Source: Ilyonectria destructans
Taxonomy: Eukaryota; Ascomycota; Sordariomycetes; Hypocreales; Nectriaceae
NCBI GenBank assembly: GCA_020740775.1
Contig: JAHEWK010000021.1
Coordinates: 372,001-436,000 of the forward strand
DNA: 64,000 nt
Direction: 5' to 3'
Every line of letters starts with the position of its first letter. Within the stretch, counting starts at the first letter, position 1. The position numbers and the translations under genes were made by a program. Positions 1 through 9,410 of this stretch are shown one piece after another. The notes under the pieces were generated by a model that was given only the letters and a program-made list of their open reading frames with translations, was not told the DNA's origin and did no database searches.

Positions 1-1171
1 TGCAAAATCCCTGGATCGCAGCTCGCCTGACCTCTTTGGTGGACTGCCAGTTATCATTTTCTTTGGGGACTTCTTCCAATTCCCGCCTGTAAAAGGGCCA
101 GCACTGTGGAGAGAACCGAGACATGGGAATAGTGAGGATGCCAATGGCCAGATGGTCTGGCATCTGTTCAAAGAAGTAATTATCCTCAACGAGCAAATAA
201 GACAAGCACAGGACCCCATATTCCGAGATTTGGTCCGCCGAGCAAGGGCTTCTGCCTTGACTGAAGAAGATCTGGCTTTGCTGAACACCAGAGTGATAAC
301 TTCTCTTTTCATGCCGGAACTGGAAGGTGCAACTTTCGTTGCGAAATTGAACGCACTTCGACATCATCTCAATCTCGTCAGAACGGAACACTTTGCTCGA
401 TGTCGATCACAACGAATTTACATCTTCCCAGCCCAGCACAGCAGAACCACTTCTACATCCTCTTTCCCTCTTTATCTCGAAGACTTGCTTCAACAAAGGG
501 ATCAAGGTACTAAGATCCCTTTTCAAGGCCTTTTCCTCTACACACCGGGGATGCCTGGGGTAATTCTTGCTAACATCTGCACCCTTCTTGGACATGTCAA
601 TGGCACACGTGGTATTCCTTCAGGTATCGTTATTGACCCATCAGGTGTGCCTTCCCACAACCGATTACACGACGTGCAGTTACACTAACAATGGACAGCG
701 GACTTTTTCGAGATTGATGACCTGTTCATCTTATGTACTAAACCGCCAGCCTGTGTTCTATTCCGCCAAGAGAATCCGAAGCACCTTGGCTTTGAACATC
801 TCCAGGCTAACGACTTCCCTGTTTTCCCTATAGAGAGATCAATCACCATCAAGACATATTCCGTACGGAGAAAACAAGTTCCAATATGTGCAGCATTTAG
901 CCTGACGGACTATAAAGTACAAGGGGCGACTCTCAAGACAGCAGTCCTTGACCTAAAAGATAATCCATCTGCCAAGGGTCAAGACATGCATAAGAAGTTC
1001 TGTTCTATGCTGGTCCAACTTTCGCGTCCTCAATCTTTAGATGGTCTGTATCTCTTACAGAAACTTGAGATGAAGGACCTCCGATTTCGTCCACATGATG
1101 CGCTACTCACTGAGATGGAAAGGCTTCATAAACTCGAGGAGGAAACTATACGCACATGGACAAGACAGTAA
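1..1171 (+). CDS. Pif1-like DNA helicase, C-terminal part (Helitron-type), cut by the window edge
   Basis: Reading is open from base 2. A Walker-B-like motif FFGDFFQFPPV lies near bases 50-90, as in Pif1/RecD-like helicases, followed by an 'ILNEQIRQ' segment typical of Helitron-associated Pif1 proteins. An in-frame stop at 686-688 falls inside a probable 54-bp intron (645-698, GT...AG, branch site ACTAACA). Joining 2-644 to 699-1171 keeps the frame and continues into the C-terminal helicase region, with CAAFSLTDYKVQGATL and QLSRPQSLDGLYLL, ending at 1171. The N-terminus, Walker A and any Rep/HUH domain lie outside the window. The family assignment is solid. Whether the copy is part of a complete Helitron cannot be seen; no clear CTRR-hairpin end was found downstream. 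Confidence 0.72.
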
Positions 1172-2206
1172 ATTTTGACTTTCTCAATCTACATTGTAGT
1201 TATATAATACCCGTACATTAGAAGCCTATAGATAGATTATAGATACACTACCTGTCACGCACGGGCAAGGGAGAAGAAACCAGGCGGGGAAGAAAAGGTG
1301 ATGCAAGAGGACGGAGTGGTAGCTTTCACCACCCAATCAGGGACTCTTCTGGGCAAGGTAACACGGTAGATCGGTCAACTAAAGGAGCCACAATGACAGC
1401 TCAAGAACTGACATGCTACCTACTACACATAGGCCAATGCCGTACCCTCACAGGTGTTGACGCGCGAGGTGCTAGAGAAAGGCACCTGGCGGAGCTATGA
1501 AGCTAACTGTGATAGTCCAGGGTGACCCTCGCGCCTGACGCCCAAGGCCATATCCTTGACACTATGTACCTGAAGAGTGGCCTCTGATTTTAGCGTCCCA
1601 CACCAGTCAGAGCCCGCTATTCCCGCCTTCCACTTTGTTCCCAGCCTCGTTCATCGTTCAATCATTCCAGAGTTCCGGGGCATCTGCCTGCGTCAGCGGG
1701 CGTTACCAGTATTATATGCGCCGTTGACCGCCTTCCTATTCGGGCTGTGCTCGGCGTGGTCACTCACGTGACCGAGGTCACCTGATCATGTGCATGACTG
1801 TGCGCACGATCTATTCTAACAATACCAATACCTAGCGATGTCAGGAGTCAAACCTAGCCTTAACTATCACGGAGAACCTAGTCAAAGCAACCTGTATAGT
1901 AGCGCTACTACAGGTGATAAGGCTTACAAAGGTTTCATGCATACATAGCTTCATTGGGTACTAGAGACTAGTATGGTATGTAGTGTACTGTGATGGTCAA
2001 GGTTCCCAACGTAGTAAACCGTAACCAGATGGGTTTATGTTGGCAGTTGTGGCGGGGCGTAACGTACTGAGCGTAGGGTGGCGAATCACGTCTGATAATA
2101 TCAAGAAGTATTCTTGAGTAATCAAGTTGTATTGAAAGCTGAGGTAGCGAGAGTGTCTGTCTAAGGGATGTTGTGTGGTCTTTTATAGGCAGGGTCTGGG
2201 GAGCAT
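1172..2206. other. Intergenic, no gene recognised
   Basis: No convincing coding region, RNA gene or complete transposon was recognised. Base composition is balanced, unlike the AT-rich decayed repeats elsewhere. Short reading frames here show no family motif. Confidence 0.4.
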
Positions 2207-2356
2207 CTCACGATGCCCATCGTGAGATAGTGTTACATTCTCACTTGCCCGGAGTGAGATAGTGTTACATTCTCACTTGCCCATCGTGAGATAGTGTTAC
2301 ATTCTCACTTGCCCGGAGTGAGAAAGTGGGTCCCGCTCACTCGCGGCGAGTGAGCG
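2207..2356. repeat. 32-bp tandem repeat flanked by perfect palindromes
   Basis: Three full units start at 2222, 2254 and 2286 (exact 32-bp period), and a decayed fourth starts at 2318. Each unit is itself a hairpin, GTGAGA and TCTCAC around an 11-nt loop. The array is bordered by a 20-nt palindrome (2207-2226, CTCACGATG/CATCGTGAG) and a 23-nt palindrome (2334-2356, CGCTCACTCGC/GCGAGTGAGCG, one central base). No open reading frame uses these sequences. Function is unknown. A minisatellite or the subterminal region of an unrecognised element are the simplest ideas. Confidence 0.85.
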
Positions 2357-2546
2357 GAATACGTTGATCCGTGCCGTGTGGCGACACGCATTCGGTCGCG
2401 GCATGGGCTGTGACATGTACTCTGTATGTTACGGCTCAGGTTGACCAGGGGGTTAGGTCTAGCAGTAACCCCATGGGTGCCCACTTTTTCCGCCCAATCA
2501 CACATAGAGCGTCACGCTAAGAATTATTATCATTCCAAAATTGCTA

Positions 2547-2591
2547 ACGTGGTTCACAAGCGAGTTATACACACAGGCGAGTTGTACACTC
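2547..2591 (+). mobile_element. pogo F: left-end remnant of a pogo-type transposon
   Basis: The sequence begins ACGT after a TA dinucleotide (2545-2546) and carries two spaced copies of the AGCGAG-type motif seen in all pogo inverted repeats of this window, here with core TTATACA/TTGTACA. It stops abruptly at the Gypsy 5' LTR. No matching sequence resumes after the Gypsy element, so the rest was lost. Confidence 0.6.
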
Positions 2592-2778
2592 TGTCACGGG
2601 CCAGGGCCCATATCCTTGCGGCTGTGCCGCAAGACGTACTTGGCTCGTGCGCGCCAGGGATGAGAAATCGTTCCACAGCTCAGGGGCACTGAGGAACTTC
2701 TTTCTTTCTTCTTCATCTTTGATGTAAATAGCATCCTGGACTAGATAGCTGGAATACAGTTACTAGAGGCCGTTCACA
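2592..2778 (+). repeat. Gypsy 5' LTR
   Basis: It is 187 bp, starting TGTCACGGGCC and ending CCGTTCACA. It contains a pyrimidine-rich run (TTCTTTCTTTCTTCTTC) followed by ATCTTTGATGTA at 2715-2726, which is the reverse complement of the first 12 bases after the LTR. If transcription starts there, as the self-priming model requires, U3 is 2592-2714 and R-U5 is 2715-2778 (64 nt). Confidence 0.93.
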
Positions 2779-2790
2779 TACATCAAAGAT
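2779..2790 (+). promoter_or_regulatory. Self-complementary primer binding site of the Gypsy element
   Basis: TACATCAAAGAT begins at the first base after the LTR and is a perfect 12-of-12 reverse complement of LTR positions 2715-2726. No tRNA 3' end complement (normally ending in TGG) is present at this place. This matches the self-priming arrangement known from Tf1 of fission yeast and related chromoviruses, in which the transcript's own 5' end primes minus-strand synthesis. That mechanism is inferred here. Confidence 0.75.
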
Positions 2791-2801
2791 CACTTATTCT
2801 T

Positions 2802-4091
2802 TTGTTTGAAGATAGAACCGTTAGGATGGACAGCCCGACACTACCTGTAGCCCTCGAGGCTATCATGCAGGAACTCAGGCTTATGAGAGAGGAAAACGCT
2901 GAACTCAGGAAAGCCTCCGCAGAGAGGAATGAAGAGCTGAGAAGAAGCATTGCAGAGAAGGATGAAGAAATCAGATTGAAGATTCAGGCAGTTGCAGCTG
3001 CAGTCCAGGGGGACGGCACTCCCCTAACACCAAGCGGACTCAGCACCCCAATCCCGAAGATTAGTACCCCCGAGCCCGAAATCAAGCACGAGACCAAGCC
3101 CGAACCCGAACCGAAGCCAGCCCACCGACCGCGCCCACGTCTACCCGACCCTGCCTTCTACGAAGGAAACAAAACCATATGGCCTGGGTGGAAGCTAGAG
3201 ATGGAAAACAAGCTGCGGGAAGATGCCGACGCCCTAGGCAACCCCAGGTTGCAGTTCACATATGTATACTCTCGGCTAGCAGGAAAGGCCAAGCAGAACG
3301 TCACTACATATGTACGGAATGAGACACGGCAAACCGATACGGAACCGGACCCAGCAGTACTCCTTACCCGTTTGGAGCTCTTATACGGAGATCACGACCT
3401 TGAGAGGAAGGCCATCCAAGCACTCCACTCCCTTAAGCAAGGAGAAAATGAGTCCTTTAACTCCTTCTACCCCCGCTTTGAGAAGGAGATCTCCAATGCT
3501 AATGCGGAGTCATGGCCGGATAATAGCAAGATTTCCTACCTGGTTAATGCCCTGAATGACAAGCTGAAGATGGCGCTTGTACCGGTAAACCAAGAAGAGC
3601 TGGTTACCTATGTGCAGCTGGCAACGAGGTGTCAGAAGCTGAGCAATGCTATGGAGCTCCTGGGTCAATGGAAGAAGTCAGGCAGCAAGGGGCAACCGAG
3701 TCCCCCCCCACCAACACCACAGACAGCAAAGAGAGAGGATATGATGGAATGGGAACCAACCCCCACGAGCGCGACACAAGTGAACACCTTGAAACCTCGA
3801 AGGAATAACAGCAACCTCAATGGGTACCCATCGAAGCGGCCGCAGGATAGGACACTACTAGGCAAGAGAGCCAAGTGGGTTAGCCAGGAAGAAATTGACG
3901 CACGACGCCTCGAGCACCGCTGCCTTCGTTGCGGAAGAGACGACTGCAGGATCCTCACATGCCCGTTGGCAGCGCCCATCCGTCCTGGGTCGCAACCACG
4001 TATCAAGATCTCATCGGCGCGCCCTCAGGTCACTGAGGCAGCAGTAGAGGAGGAAGAGAGCAGCCAGGAGGAGGGAGAGGATGAACAATAG
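2802..4091 (+). CDS. gag: Gypsy Gag polyprotein
   Basis: 429 residues. The first 70 residues are strongly charged and helical (likely coiled coil: repeated EEN, AERNEEL, AEKDEEI). A proline/glutamate-rich linker follows, then a retrotransposon-gag capsid-like domain (about residues 110-300). Near residues 370-390 is a cysteine cluster CLRCGRDDCRILTC, resembling but not matching a CCHC zinc knuckle. A second ATG at 2826 is an alternative start. The role is assembly of virus-like particles. The frame stays open after the TAG at 4089-4091 right through to pol, 48 nt downstream. Confidence 0.88.
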   Translation: MFEDRTVRMDSPTLPVALEAIMQELRLMREENAELRKASAERNEELRRSIAEKDEEIRLKIQAVAAAVQGDGTPLTPSGLSTPIPKISTPEPEIKHETKPEPEPKPAHRPRPRLPDPAFYEGNKTIWPGWKLEMENKLREDADALGNPRLQFTYVYSRLAGKAKQNVTTYVRNETRQTDTEPDPAVLLTRLELLYGDHDLERKAIQALHSLKQGENESFNSFYPRFEKEISNANAESWPDNSKISYLVNALNDKLKMALVPVNQEELVTYVQLATRCQKLSNAMELLGQWKKSGSKGQPSPPPPTPQTAKREDMMEWEPTPTSATQVNTLKPRRNNSNLNGYPSKRPQDRTLLGKRAKWVSQEEIDARRLEHRCLRCGRDDCRILTCPLAAPIRPGSQPRIKISSARPQVTEAAVEEEESSQEEGEDEQ

Positions 4092-4139
4092 GGGCACGCG
4101 GCAGCCCAGAGGGAATGGAGAAGAGAAGGCAGAGCAAAG

Positions 4140-7100
4140 ATGGATGGAGACCCGTTCCTCGTCGACATTAGACTTAATGGAACCGACTTCACCACAGGTC
4201 TAGTCGACTATGGTTGTCTTTGCTATGCTGCTATAAATGAGCAACTCTTTCGCTCCCTGAAGCTGCCACAGATCCCCATTCCTCCTCGGAAAGTCGAGAA
4301 CGCTACCGACAACCCCAACACAGTCATCGATACTGTGACTTACGCATCAGTTGATATCGACGGTCACCAACGCCAACGAGTCTTCTTCTACGTGATCCCA
4401 AAGTTGAACTATAGTATTATCCTTGGAAAGCCCTGGATGGAGGACGAGGATGTACATATCTCAGCAAAGAAGGGTTGCCTTACAATTAGGTCCTCAGGTG
4501 TACGGGTGTGGAATCGAGCTAAGCAGCCAGCCCCAGACGTGAAGGTCGAACAAGTGATGGCATCAGTCTTCATGGCAGAGGTACGACGAGATAAGAGGCG
4601 ACAAGGCACTGGAGTGTTCTCCGTTACTCTGAAGGACATTGATAAGGCCCTGAAGCCGAAGACAAGGACGGACCCAAAAGAGAAGCTTCCGAAGCATTAT
4701 CACCAATGGCTCCAGGCATTTAGCAGGAAACTGGCCGACAAACTCCCGCCCCTACGACCCGGCATCGACCTTCGAATCGAGATCATGAAGGACAAAGATG
4801 GAAATGAGAGGAACCTCCCTTGGAGCCCGTTGTACGGTATGAGAAGAGAAGAGCTCCTGGTCTTAAGGAAGACCCTCACTGAGCTGCTGGACAAGGAGTT
4901 CATCCGCGCGAGCAGCTCCCCGGCAGCTGCCCCAGTCCTGTTGGTTAAGAAACCAGGTGGAGGGATTCGCTTTTGCGTCGACTACCGAGGGTTGAACAAC
5001 ATTACCAAGAAGGACCGATACCCTCTCCCGCTTCTGAGCGAAACCTTAAGGAACATCGCAAAGGCAAAGTGGTTCACAAAGCTCGACATCATCGCTGCCT
5101 TCAATAAGGTGCGGATAGCGGAGGAAGATGTACACAAAACGGCTTTTCGCACGAGATATGGTTCCTTTGAGTACCGAGTCATGCCATTTGGGTTGACTGG
5201 AGCCCCTGCCGCCTTCCAACGCTACATCAACAGCACCTTGCAAGAATACTTAGATGACTTTGTTTCTGCATACGTGGATGATGTTTTGGTGTATTCCTCA
5301 GGGTCCCTCAAGGACCACAGGAGGAAGGTCGGCCAAGTTCTACAGCGATTGATGGATGCTGGCTTCCAGATTGACATTGATAAGTGCGAATTCGAGGCCA
5401 AGACAGTGAAGTATTTAGGCTTTGTGATCGAGGCAGAGGTTGGCATCCGAGTCGACCCTGAGAAAGTCAAGGCAATCAGAGAATGGGCTACACCAACTTC
5501 AGTCAAAGGAGTTCGTGGGTTCATTGGCTTTGTGAACTTCTATCGAGTTTTTATCCAAGACTTCTCAGATGTAGCTCGACCGTTGACCGAGCTAACTAAG
5601 AAGGATGTTCAGTTCAAATGGGACGACCGATGTGAAGAGGCATTTGACAAGCTGAAGGAAATGCTCATCACGGCCCCCATCCTCGCGCACTTCGACCCAG
5701 AGAGAGAGACTATGGTCGAGGCTGATTCGTCTGGCTACGCTACAGGAGGACTGATGCTACAGAAGGATGACTATAGCATTTGGCGCCCTGTTGCTTATTT
5801 GTCGAAGAAGCACTCTCCTGCTGAAGCCAACTACCCCATCCATGATAAGGAACTCCTTGCCATTATACGCTGTCTTGAAGCATGGCAGCCCGAGTTGCAG
5901 GCAGTCAAGCACTTTACAGTTCTTACAGACCACAAGAACTTAAAGTACTTCTATTCTGAGAAGCAACTTACTGAGAGGCAAGTGCGTTGGTCCGAGTACC
6001 TCGCTAGGTTCAACTTCACTCTGGAGTGGAGGCCAGGCAAGAGCTTGGGGCGTCCTGATACCCTGTCTCGTAGGGAACAGGACCTCCCAGCAGATGGTAG
6101 CGACGAGCGGTTGAAGGCTAGATTCATGAAGATGTTCCAGTCCGAACACCTCAAAAGTGTGCACATTGCATCGATGGGGGTTCTGGCGAAACCTGAGGAG
6201 ATCAACTTTGAGGAGGAAGTACGGCTTTTTGAAGACCGAGAACTGCAGACCCTATGGCATGAAGGTCGAAAGGATGAACTTTACCGACAACTCACTATGT
6301 GTGTGGCTAGGGACGAAAGAAACTTGCCCACTCACCTTCAGAAGGAGAAAACTGTTAGCATTGCTGAGTGCACTGTGGATGAGCGAGGTCTTCTTCGCTT
6401 CCGCGATCGAGTCTGGATTCCAAATTTGGAAACCCTTCGCACAAAGATCATTCAGGATATCCATGACTCCCATATTACTGGACATCCCGGCAGAGACCTC
6501 ACCTACACCATTCTATCGAGACAGTTCTTCTGGCCTGGAGCTGCAGCAGATGTGCGCCAGTTTGTGAGGAACTGTGAGATCTGCGGCAGGAATACGATCT
6601 GGAGAGACACTAAGAAGGGGCTCCTCAAGCCAATGCCAGTCCCTGAGCGCATCTGGGGAGAGATCTCAATCGACTTCATTACAGACTTACCACCATCCGG
6701 GAGGGATAATGCAACAAATTGTATGGTTGTCACTGATCGCCTGACGAAAGGGGTAGAGCTAGAGGGAATGGACGACATCTCATCTGAGGCAGTTGCAAAG
6801 AGGCTCTTTGAGCGCCACTACCCAATTCATGGCATACCGACAGCAATAACTAGTGATAGGGGACCGCAGTTTGTAAGCGATTTGTGGAAGCACTTTTGCA
6901 AACTCCTCAAGATTGAACAGCGACTCTCAACAGCATATCACCCTCAGACTGATGGCGCTACAGAGCGTATGAATCAGGAGATCGAGAAGATTATAAGGAT
7001 TTGGGCTACCTACACTCAGGATAACTGGCTGGACCTCTTGCCAATTGCAATGGCAAGTATAAACAACCGAGAAGCATCCTCAACAGGCCTGAGCCCATTC

Positions 7101-7739
7101 TTCTTTATGCATGGCTACCACAATGAACCGATCCGCCTGGTAGCAGACCGCATGATTGAAGGAAAGCAGAAGGAGGGCGAAACACTCGCTGAGGACTTCA
7201 TCAGACGATTGCAAGACGCTACAGAATGGGCACAGGCGGCCATCGCCACAGCCCAGGAGAAGCAAGAACGGTTCGCCAACAAGTCCCGCACAGCAGCCCC
7301 AAGGTACAAACCAGGCGATTGGGTCTATCTGAATCTGAAGAACGTAAAGACCACAAGACCATCGAAGAAGCTGGACTGGCTACATGCCAAATACCAAGTG
7401 GTCCGGGAAGTCAACTCTCACTCCTATCAGTTGGACGTACCTGGTAGGATTCACCCAGCCTTTCACGTCGACCTATTACGCCCAGCATCGACAGACCACC
7501 TGCCCTCACAGAGACCAGATAACACACAACCGGCACCCATTCTAGTTGATGGCGAGGAGGAATGGCACGTGGAACGCATTTTAGATGAGCAGTGGAAGAC
7601 TGAGGGAGGCGTAAGGCGCAAGGAAGTTTTAGTAAAGTGGGTTGGTTACTCTGAGCCTAGGTGGGAACCCGTTGGCAACCTGCAAGCTACCGCTCAGTGG
7701 AAGCTCTGGCGCAAGAACCACAAGAGGAGCCGCAGGTAG
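4140..7739 (+). CDS. pol: Gypsy Pol polyprotein with chromodomain
   Basis: 1199 residues in the same frame as gag. Order: aspartic protease (D23-Y24-G25, where the family normally has DSG or DTG); reverse transcriptase with YVDD at 378-381; RNase H (about 520-640); integrase with an HHCC zinc domain (about 775-815), then DFITDLPP, TSDRGPQF and an E in the NQEIEK segment; and a C-terminal chromodomain (about 1140-1195, WHVERILDEQ...VKWVGYSEPRWEP) that in other chromoviruses steers integration to modified histones. No internal stops are present. The protease Ser-to-Tyr change could make this copy non-autonomous. Expression without readthrough of the upstream TAG would need reinitiation at 4140. 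Confidence 0.95.
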   Translation: MDGDPFLVDIRLNGTDFTTGLVDYGCLCYAAINEQLFRSLKLPQIPIPPRKVENATDNPNTVIDTVTYASVDIDGHQRQRVFFYVIPKLNYSIILGKPWMEDEDVHISAKKGCLTIRSSGVRVWNRAKQPAPDVKVEQVMASVFMAEVRRDKRRQGTGVFSVTLKDIDKALKPKTRTDPKEKLPKHYHQWLQAFSRKLADKLPPLRPGIDLRIEIMKDKDGNERNLPWSPLYGMRREELLVLRKTLTELLDKEFIRASSSPAAAPVLLVKKPGGGIRFCVDYRGLNNITKKDRYPLPLLSETLRNIAKAKWFTKLDIIAAFNKVRIAEEDVHKTAFRTRYGSFEYRVMPFGLTGAPAAFQRYINSTLQEYLDDFVSAYVDDVLVYSSGSLKDHRRKVGQVLQRLMDAGFQIDIDKCEFEAKTVKYLGFVIEAEVGIRVDPEKVKAIREWATPTSVKGVRGFIGFVNFYRVFIQDFSDVARPLTELTKKDVQFKWDDRCEEAFDKLKEMLITAPILAHFDPERETMVEADSSGYATGGLMLQKDDYSIWRPVAYLSKKHSPAEANYPIHDKELLAIIRCLEAWQPELQAVKHFTVLTDHKNLKYFYSEKQLTERQVRWSEYLARFNFTLEWRPGKSLGRPDTLSRREQDLPADGSDERLKARFMKMFQSEHLKSVHIASMGVLAKPEEINFEEEVRLFEDRELQTLWHEGRKDELYRQLTMCVARDERNLPTHLQKEKTVSIAECTVDERGLLRFRDRVWIPNLETLRTKIIQDIHDSHITGHPGRDLTYTILSRQFFWPGAAADVRQFVRNCEICGRNTIWRDTKKGLLKPMPVPERIWGEISIDFITDLPPSGRDNATNCMVVTDRLTKGVELEGMDDISSEAVAKRLFERHYPIHGIPTAITSDRGPQFVSDLWKHFCKLLKIEQRLSTAYHPQTDGATERMNQEIEKIIRIWATYTQDNWLDLLPIAMASINNREASSTGLSPFFFMHGYHNEPIRLVADRMIEGKQKEGETLAEDFIRRLQDATEWAQAAIATAQEKQERFANKSRTAAPRYKPGDWVYLNLKNVKTTRPSKKLDWLHAKYQVVREVNSHSYQLDVPGRIHPAFHVDLLRPASTDHLPSQRPDNTQPAPILVDGEEEWHVERILDEQWKTEGGVRRKEVLVKWVGYSEPRWEPVGNLQATAQWKLWRKNHKRSRR

Positions 7740-7753
7740 CCCTCAACTTCTTC

Positions 7754-7775
7754 TCCCGGGGGGGAAGGGAGGTAA
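7754..7775 (+). promoter_or_regulatory. Polypurine tract of the Gypsy element
   Basis: GGGGGGGAAGGGAGGTAA lies immediately upstream of the 3' LTR start at 7776. This is the place and composition expected of the plus-strand primer. Confidence 0.75.
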
Positions 7776-7962
7776 TGTCACGGGCCAGGGCCCATATCCT
7801 TGCGGCTGTGCCACAATACGTACTTGGCTCGTGCGCGCCAGGGATGAGAAATCGTTCCACAGCTCAGGGGCACTTAGGAACTTCTTTCTTTCTTCTTCAT
7901 CTTTGATGTAAATAGCATCCTGGACTAGATAGCTGGAATCCAGCTACTAGAGGCCGTTCACA
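7776..7962 (+). repeat. Gypsy 3' LTR
   Basis: It is 187 bp and nearly identical to the 5' LTR, with a handful of differences such as CACAATACG versus CGCAAGACG and GGAATCCAGC versus GGAATACAGT. AT-rich sequence follows directly, with no copy of the left flank. Confidence 0.93.
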
Positions 7963-8065
7963 AATTTAAAATAAAATAAAAATCTTTAAGATTCTTATTA
8001 TAAAAGTTAATAAATACTTTTTACTCTTAATTTTAAAAGATTTTATAAGATATTTATAACTGTCA

Positions 8066-8240
8066 AATATTAGGGTGAAAATTTGTGTATTCTGTGTCCG
8101 CCCCCTATGTCTTGAGGTTTTAGGGCAAGCTTTATATACCCTTTCTCTTCTGTATAGAATCAGCTAGAAGCTGATTGCTAAGCCTCGTGGCAGTAGGTGG
8201 CAATAGGTGGCAACTTTCGCCTCTGACGTATCTGACAATA
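8066..8240 (+). repeat. 175-bp inverted repeat, left arm (probable LINE 3' UTR copy)
   Basis: This is an inverted match to 10492-10666, with roughly nine in ten bases alike. Shared landmarks are AATATTAGGGTGAAAA, the CTTGAGGTTT stretch, TATACCCTTTCTCTTC and TGACGTATCTGACAATA. The right arm lies exactly downstream of the LINE coding region on the minus strand, so this arm is best read as the 3' untranslated end of a second, strongly 5'-truncated LINE copy in plus orientation. An inverted duplication is the alternative. Confidence 0.7.
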
Positions 8241-8559
8241 ACTGTTTTTATAATTTTAATTTAGCTTCTATTTACTATTTTACTATTTAAGAGGCTGCTA
8301 TAAACCTTATTAATTTCTTACTACTATTATTTTCTACAATTAATTTAATAGAGTATTTAATTAGATAGTTCTCTATTAGAAGATATAAGCTTTAAATTAA
8401 TCTAACCATATAACTTATATATAGTTTAATACAGCTTTAAGCTGATATTATTATTATTATTATTAATTAATTACTATTATAAAGATATCTACTTAAAATA
8501 TCTACTTAAAATATCTATAGAATACCCTAAGGGCAAAATAATATATTAGGCTGGCATTA
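8241..8559. other. AT-rich decayed sequence
   Basis: Long runs of TA, TTA and ATT with almost no CpA-rich coding character. It looks like heavily RIP-mutated repeat. No gene seen. Confidence 0.5.
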
Positions 8560-8689
8560 TGTTACGACTTGGTTCACCGAACAGCGAGAGAGGCTTAAAA
8601 GAGCAGCTAGTGTGCCCAGTAATTGCAATCAATGTGATTATTGACCAATCTTTTGCCCCCTGGTACAGCGGTCTAGCACAACTGTTACA
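8560..8689 (+). repeat. Solo LTR of the TRIM family (decayed)
   Basis: 130 bp, TGTTACG...CTGTTACA. Much of it matches the 128-bp LTR of the TRIM at 45145-45622, including GGCTTAAAAGAGCAGC, ATTATTGACCAATC and TGGTACAGCGGTCTAGCAC. Most differences are C-to-T or G-to-A. The flanks are CATTA (8555-8559) and TATTA (8690-8694), a 5-bp duplication with one C/T difference. Confidence 0.8.
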
Positions 8690-9053
8690 TATTAACAGCT
8701 AAAGAAACCTAAGTATAGTAACTTAAGGCTAAAGCTATAGGCTAAGTAGGCCTATAGCTTAAACTTACAATCTGCATCCTATATAATCCATATATAAGCC
8801 GAGATTGCAATTCTTCTTCCTCTTCTATCTAATAATTAAGCAGCCCTATTTAACCTATTATTTTAAACCTAATATCTATTAGCGGATTATTAGAGCGGGT
8901 ATCGGTATATCTATATTTATTAACCAGCTTAGAATTCTCTAGTATTCCTATTCCTGCCTGCCGGTATTTAAAACCTCTAGAAATTAAGATCTATATAATA
9001 GGAAAAACTGCAGATAGAAAAACCTCGCAGGAGCTTAGAGGGAAAAACTACTG

Positions 9054-9240
9054 TGTGAACGGTCTCTAGTAACTGTATTCCAGCTATCTAGTCCAGGATG
9101 CTATTTACATCAAAGATGAAGAAGAAAGAAAGAAGTTCCTCAGTGCCCCTGAGCTGTGGAACGATTTCTCATCCCTGGCGCGCACGAGACAAGTACGTCT
9201 TGCGGCACAGCCGCAAGGATATGGGCCCTGGCCAGTGACA
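9054..9240 (-). repeat. Solo LTR of the Gypsy family, TSD TACTG
   Basis: 187 bp, the reverse complement of the Gypsy LTR at 2592-2778. It is flanked by perfect 5-bp duplications TACTG (9049-9053 and 9241-9245). A full insertion occurred here and the LTRs later recombined. Confidence 0.93.
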
Positions 9241-9410
9241 TACTGCAGCTAGTATCTATTGATTAGAGCTATTAAGCTAGAACCCTAATGCCTATAAGTA
9301 GCCCGATTCTGTGGCTTCTTGTAGACCTAGATTAACAGCCAAAATCCGTAGATCAAGGCATCTAAGACCTAGAGGTTATAGTAGCCTAGGCCTGGAGGCT
9401 GAGGCAGGTG

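Larger units (their letters stand above)
2592..7962 (+). mobile_element. Gypsy-type LTR retrotransposon with chromodomain (chromovirus)
   Basis: Complete element of 5371 bp: 187-bp LTRs at both ends (TGTCACGG...TTCACA), primer site directly after the 5' LTR, gag, pol with an integrase C-terminal chromodomain, and a purine tract before the 3' LTR. Domain order PR-RT-RNaseH-IN-chromodomain is that of chromoviruses. The 5-bp flanks differ (CACTC left, AATTT right), so the element has no target duplication and probably arose by, or suffered, recombination. Two solo LTRs of the same family with perfect duplications (9054-9240, 46368-46553) and one without (29543-29734) show that the family has been active. 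Confidence 0.95.

Noticed and set aside
1252..1562. Possible LTR starting TGTCACGCACGG
   Set aside because: No matching end, duplication or second copy could be found.
2207..2356. CRISPR-like repeat array
   Set aside because: The 32-bp units are contiguous with no spacers, and the genome is eukaryotic.
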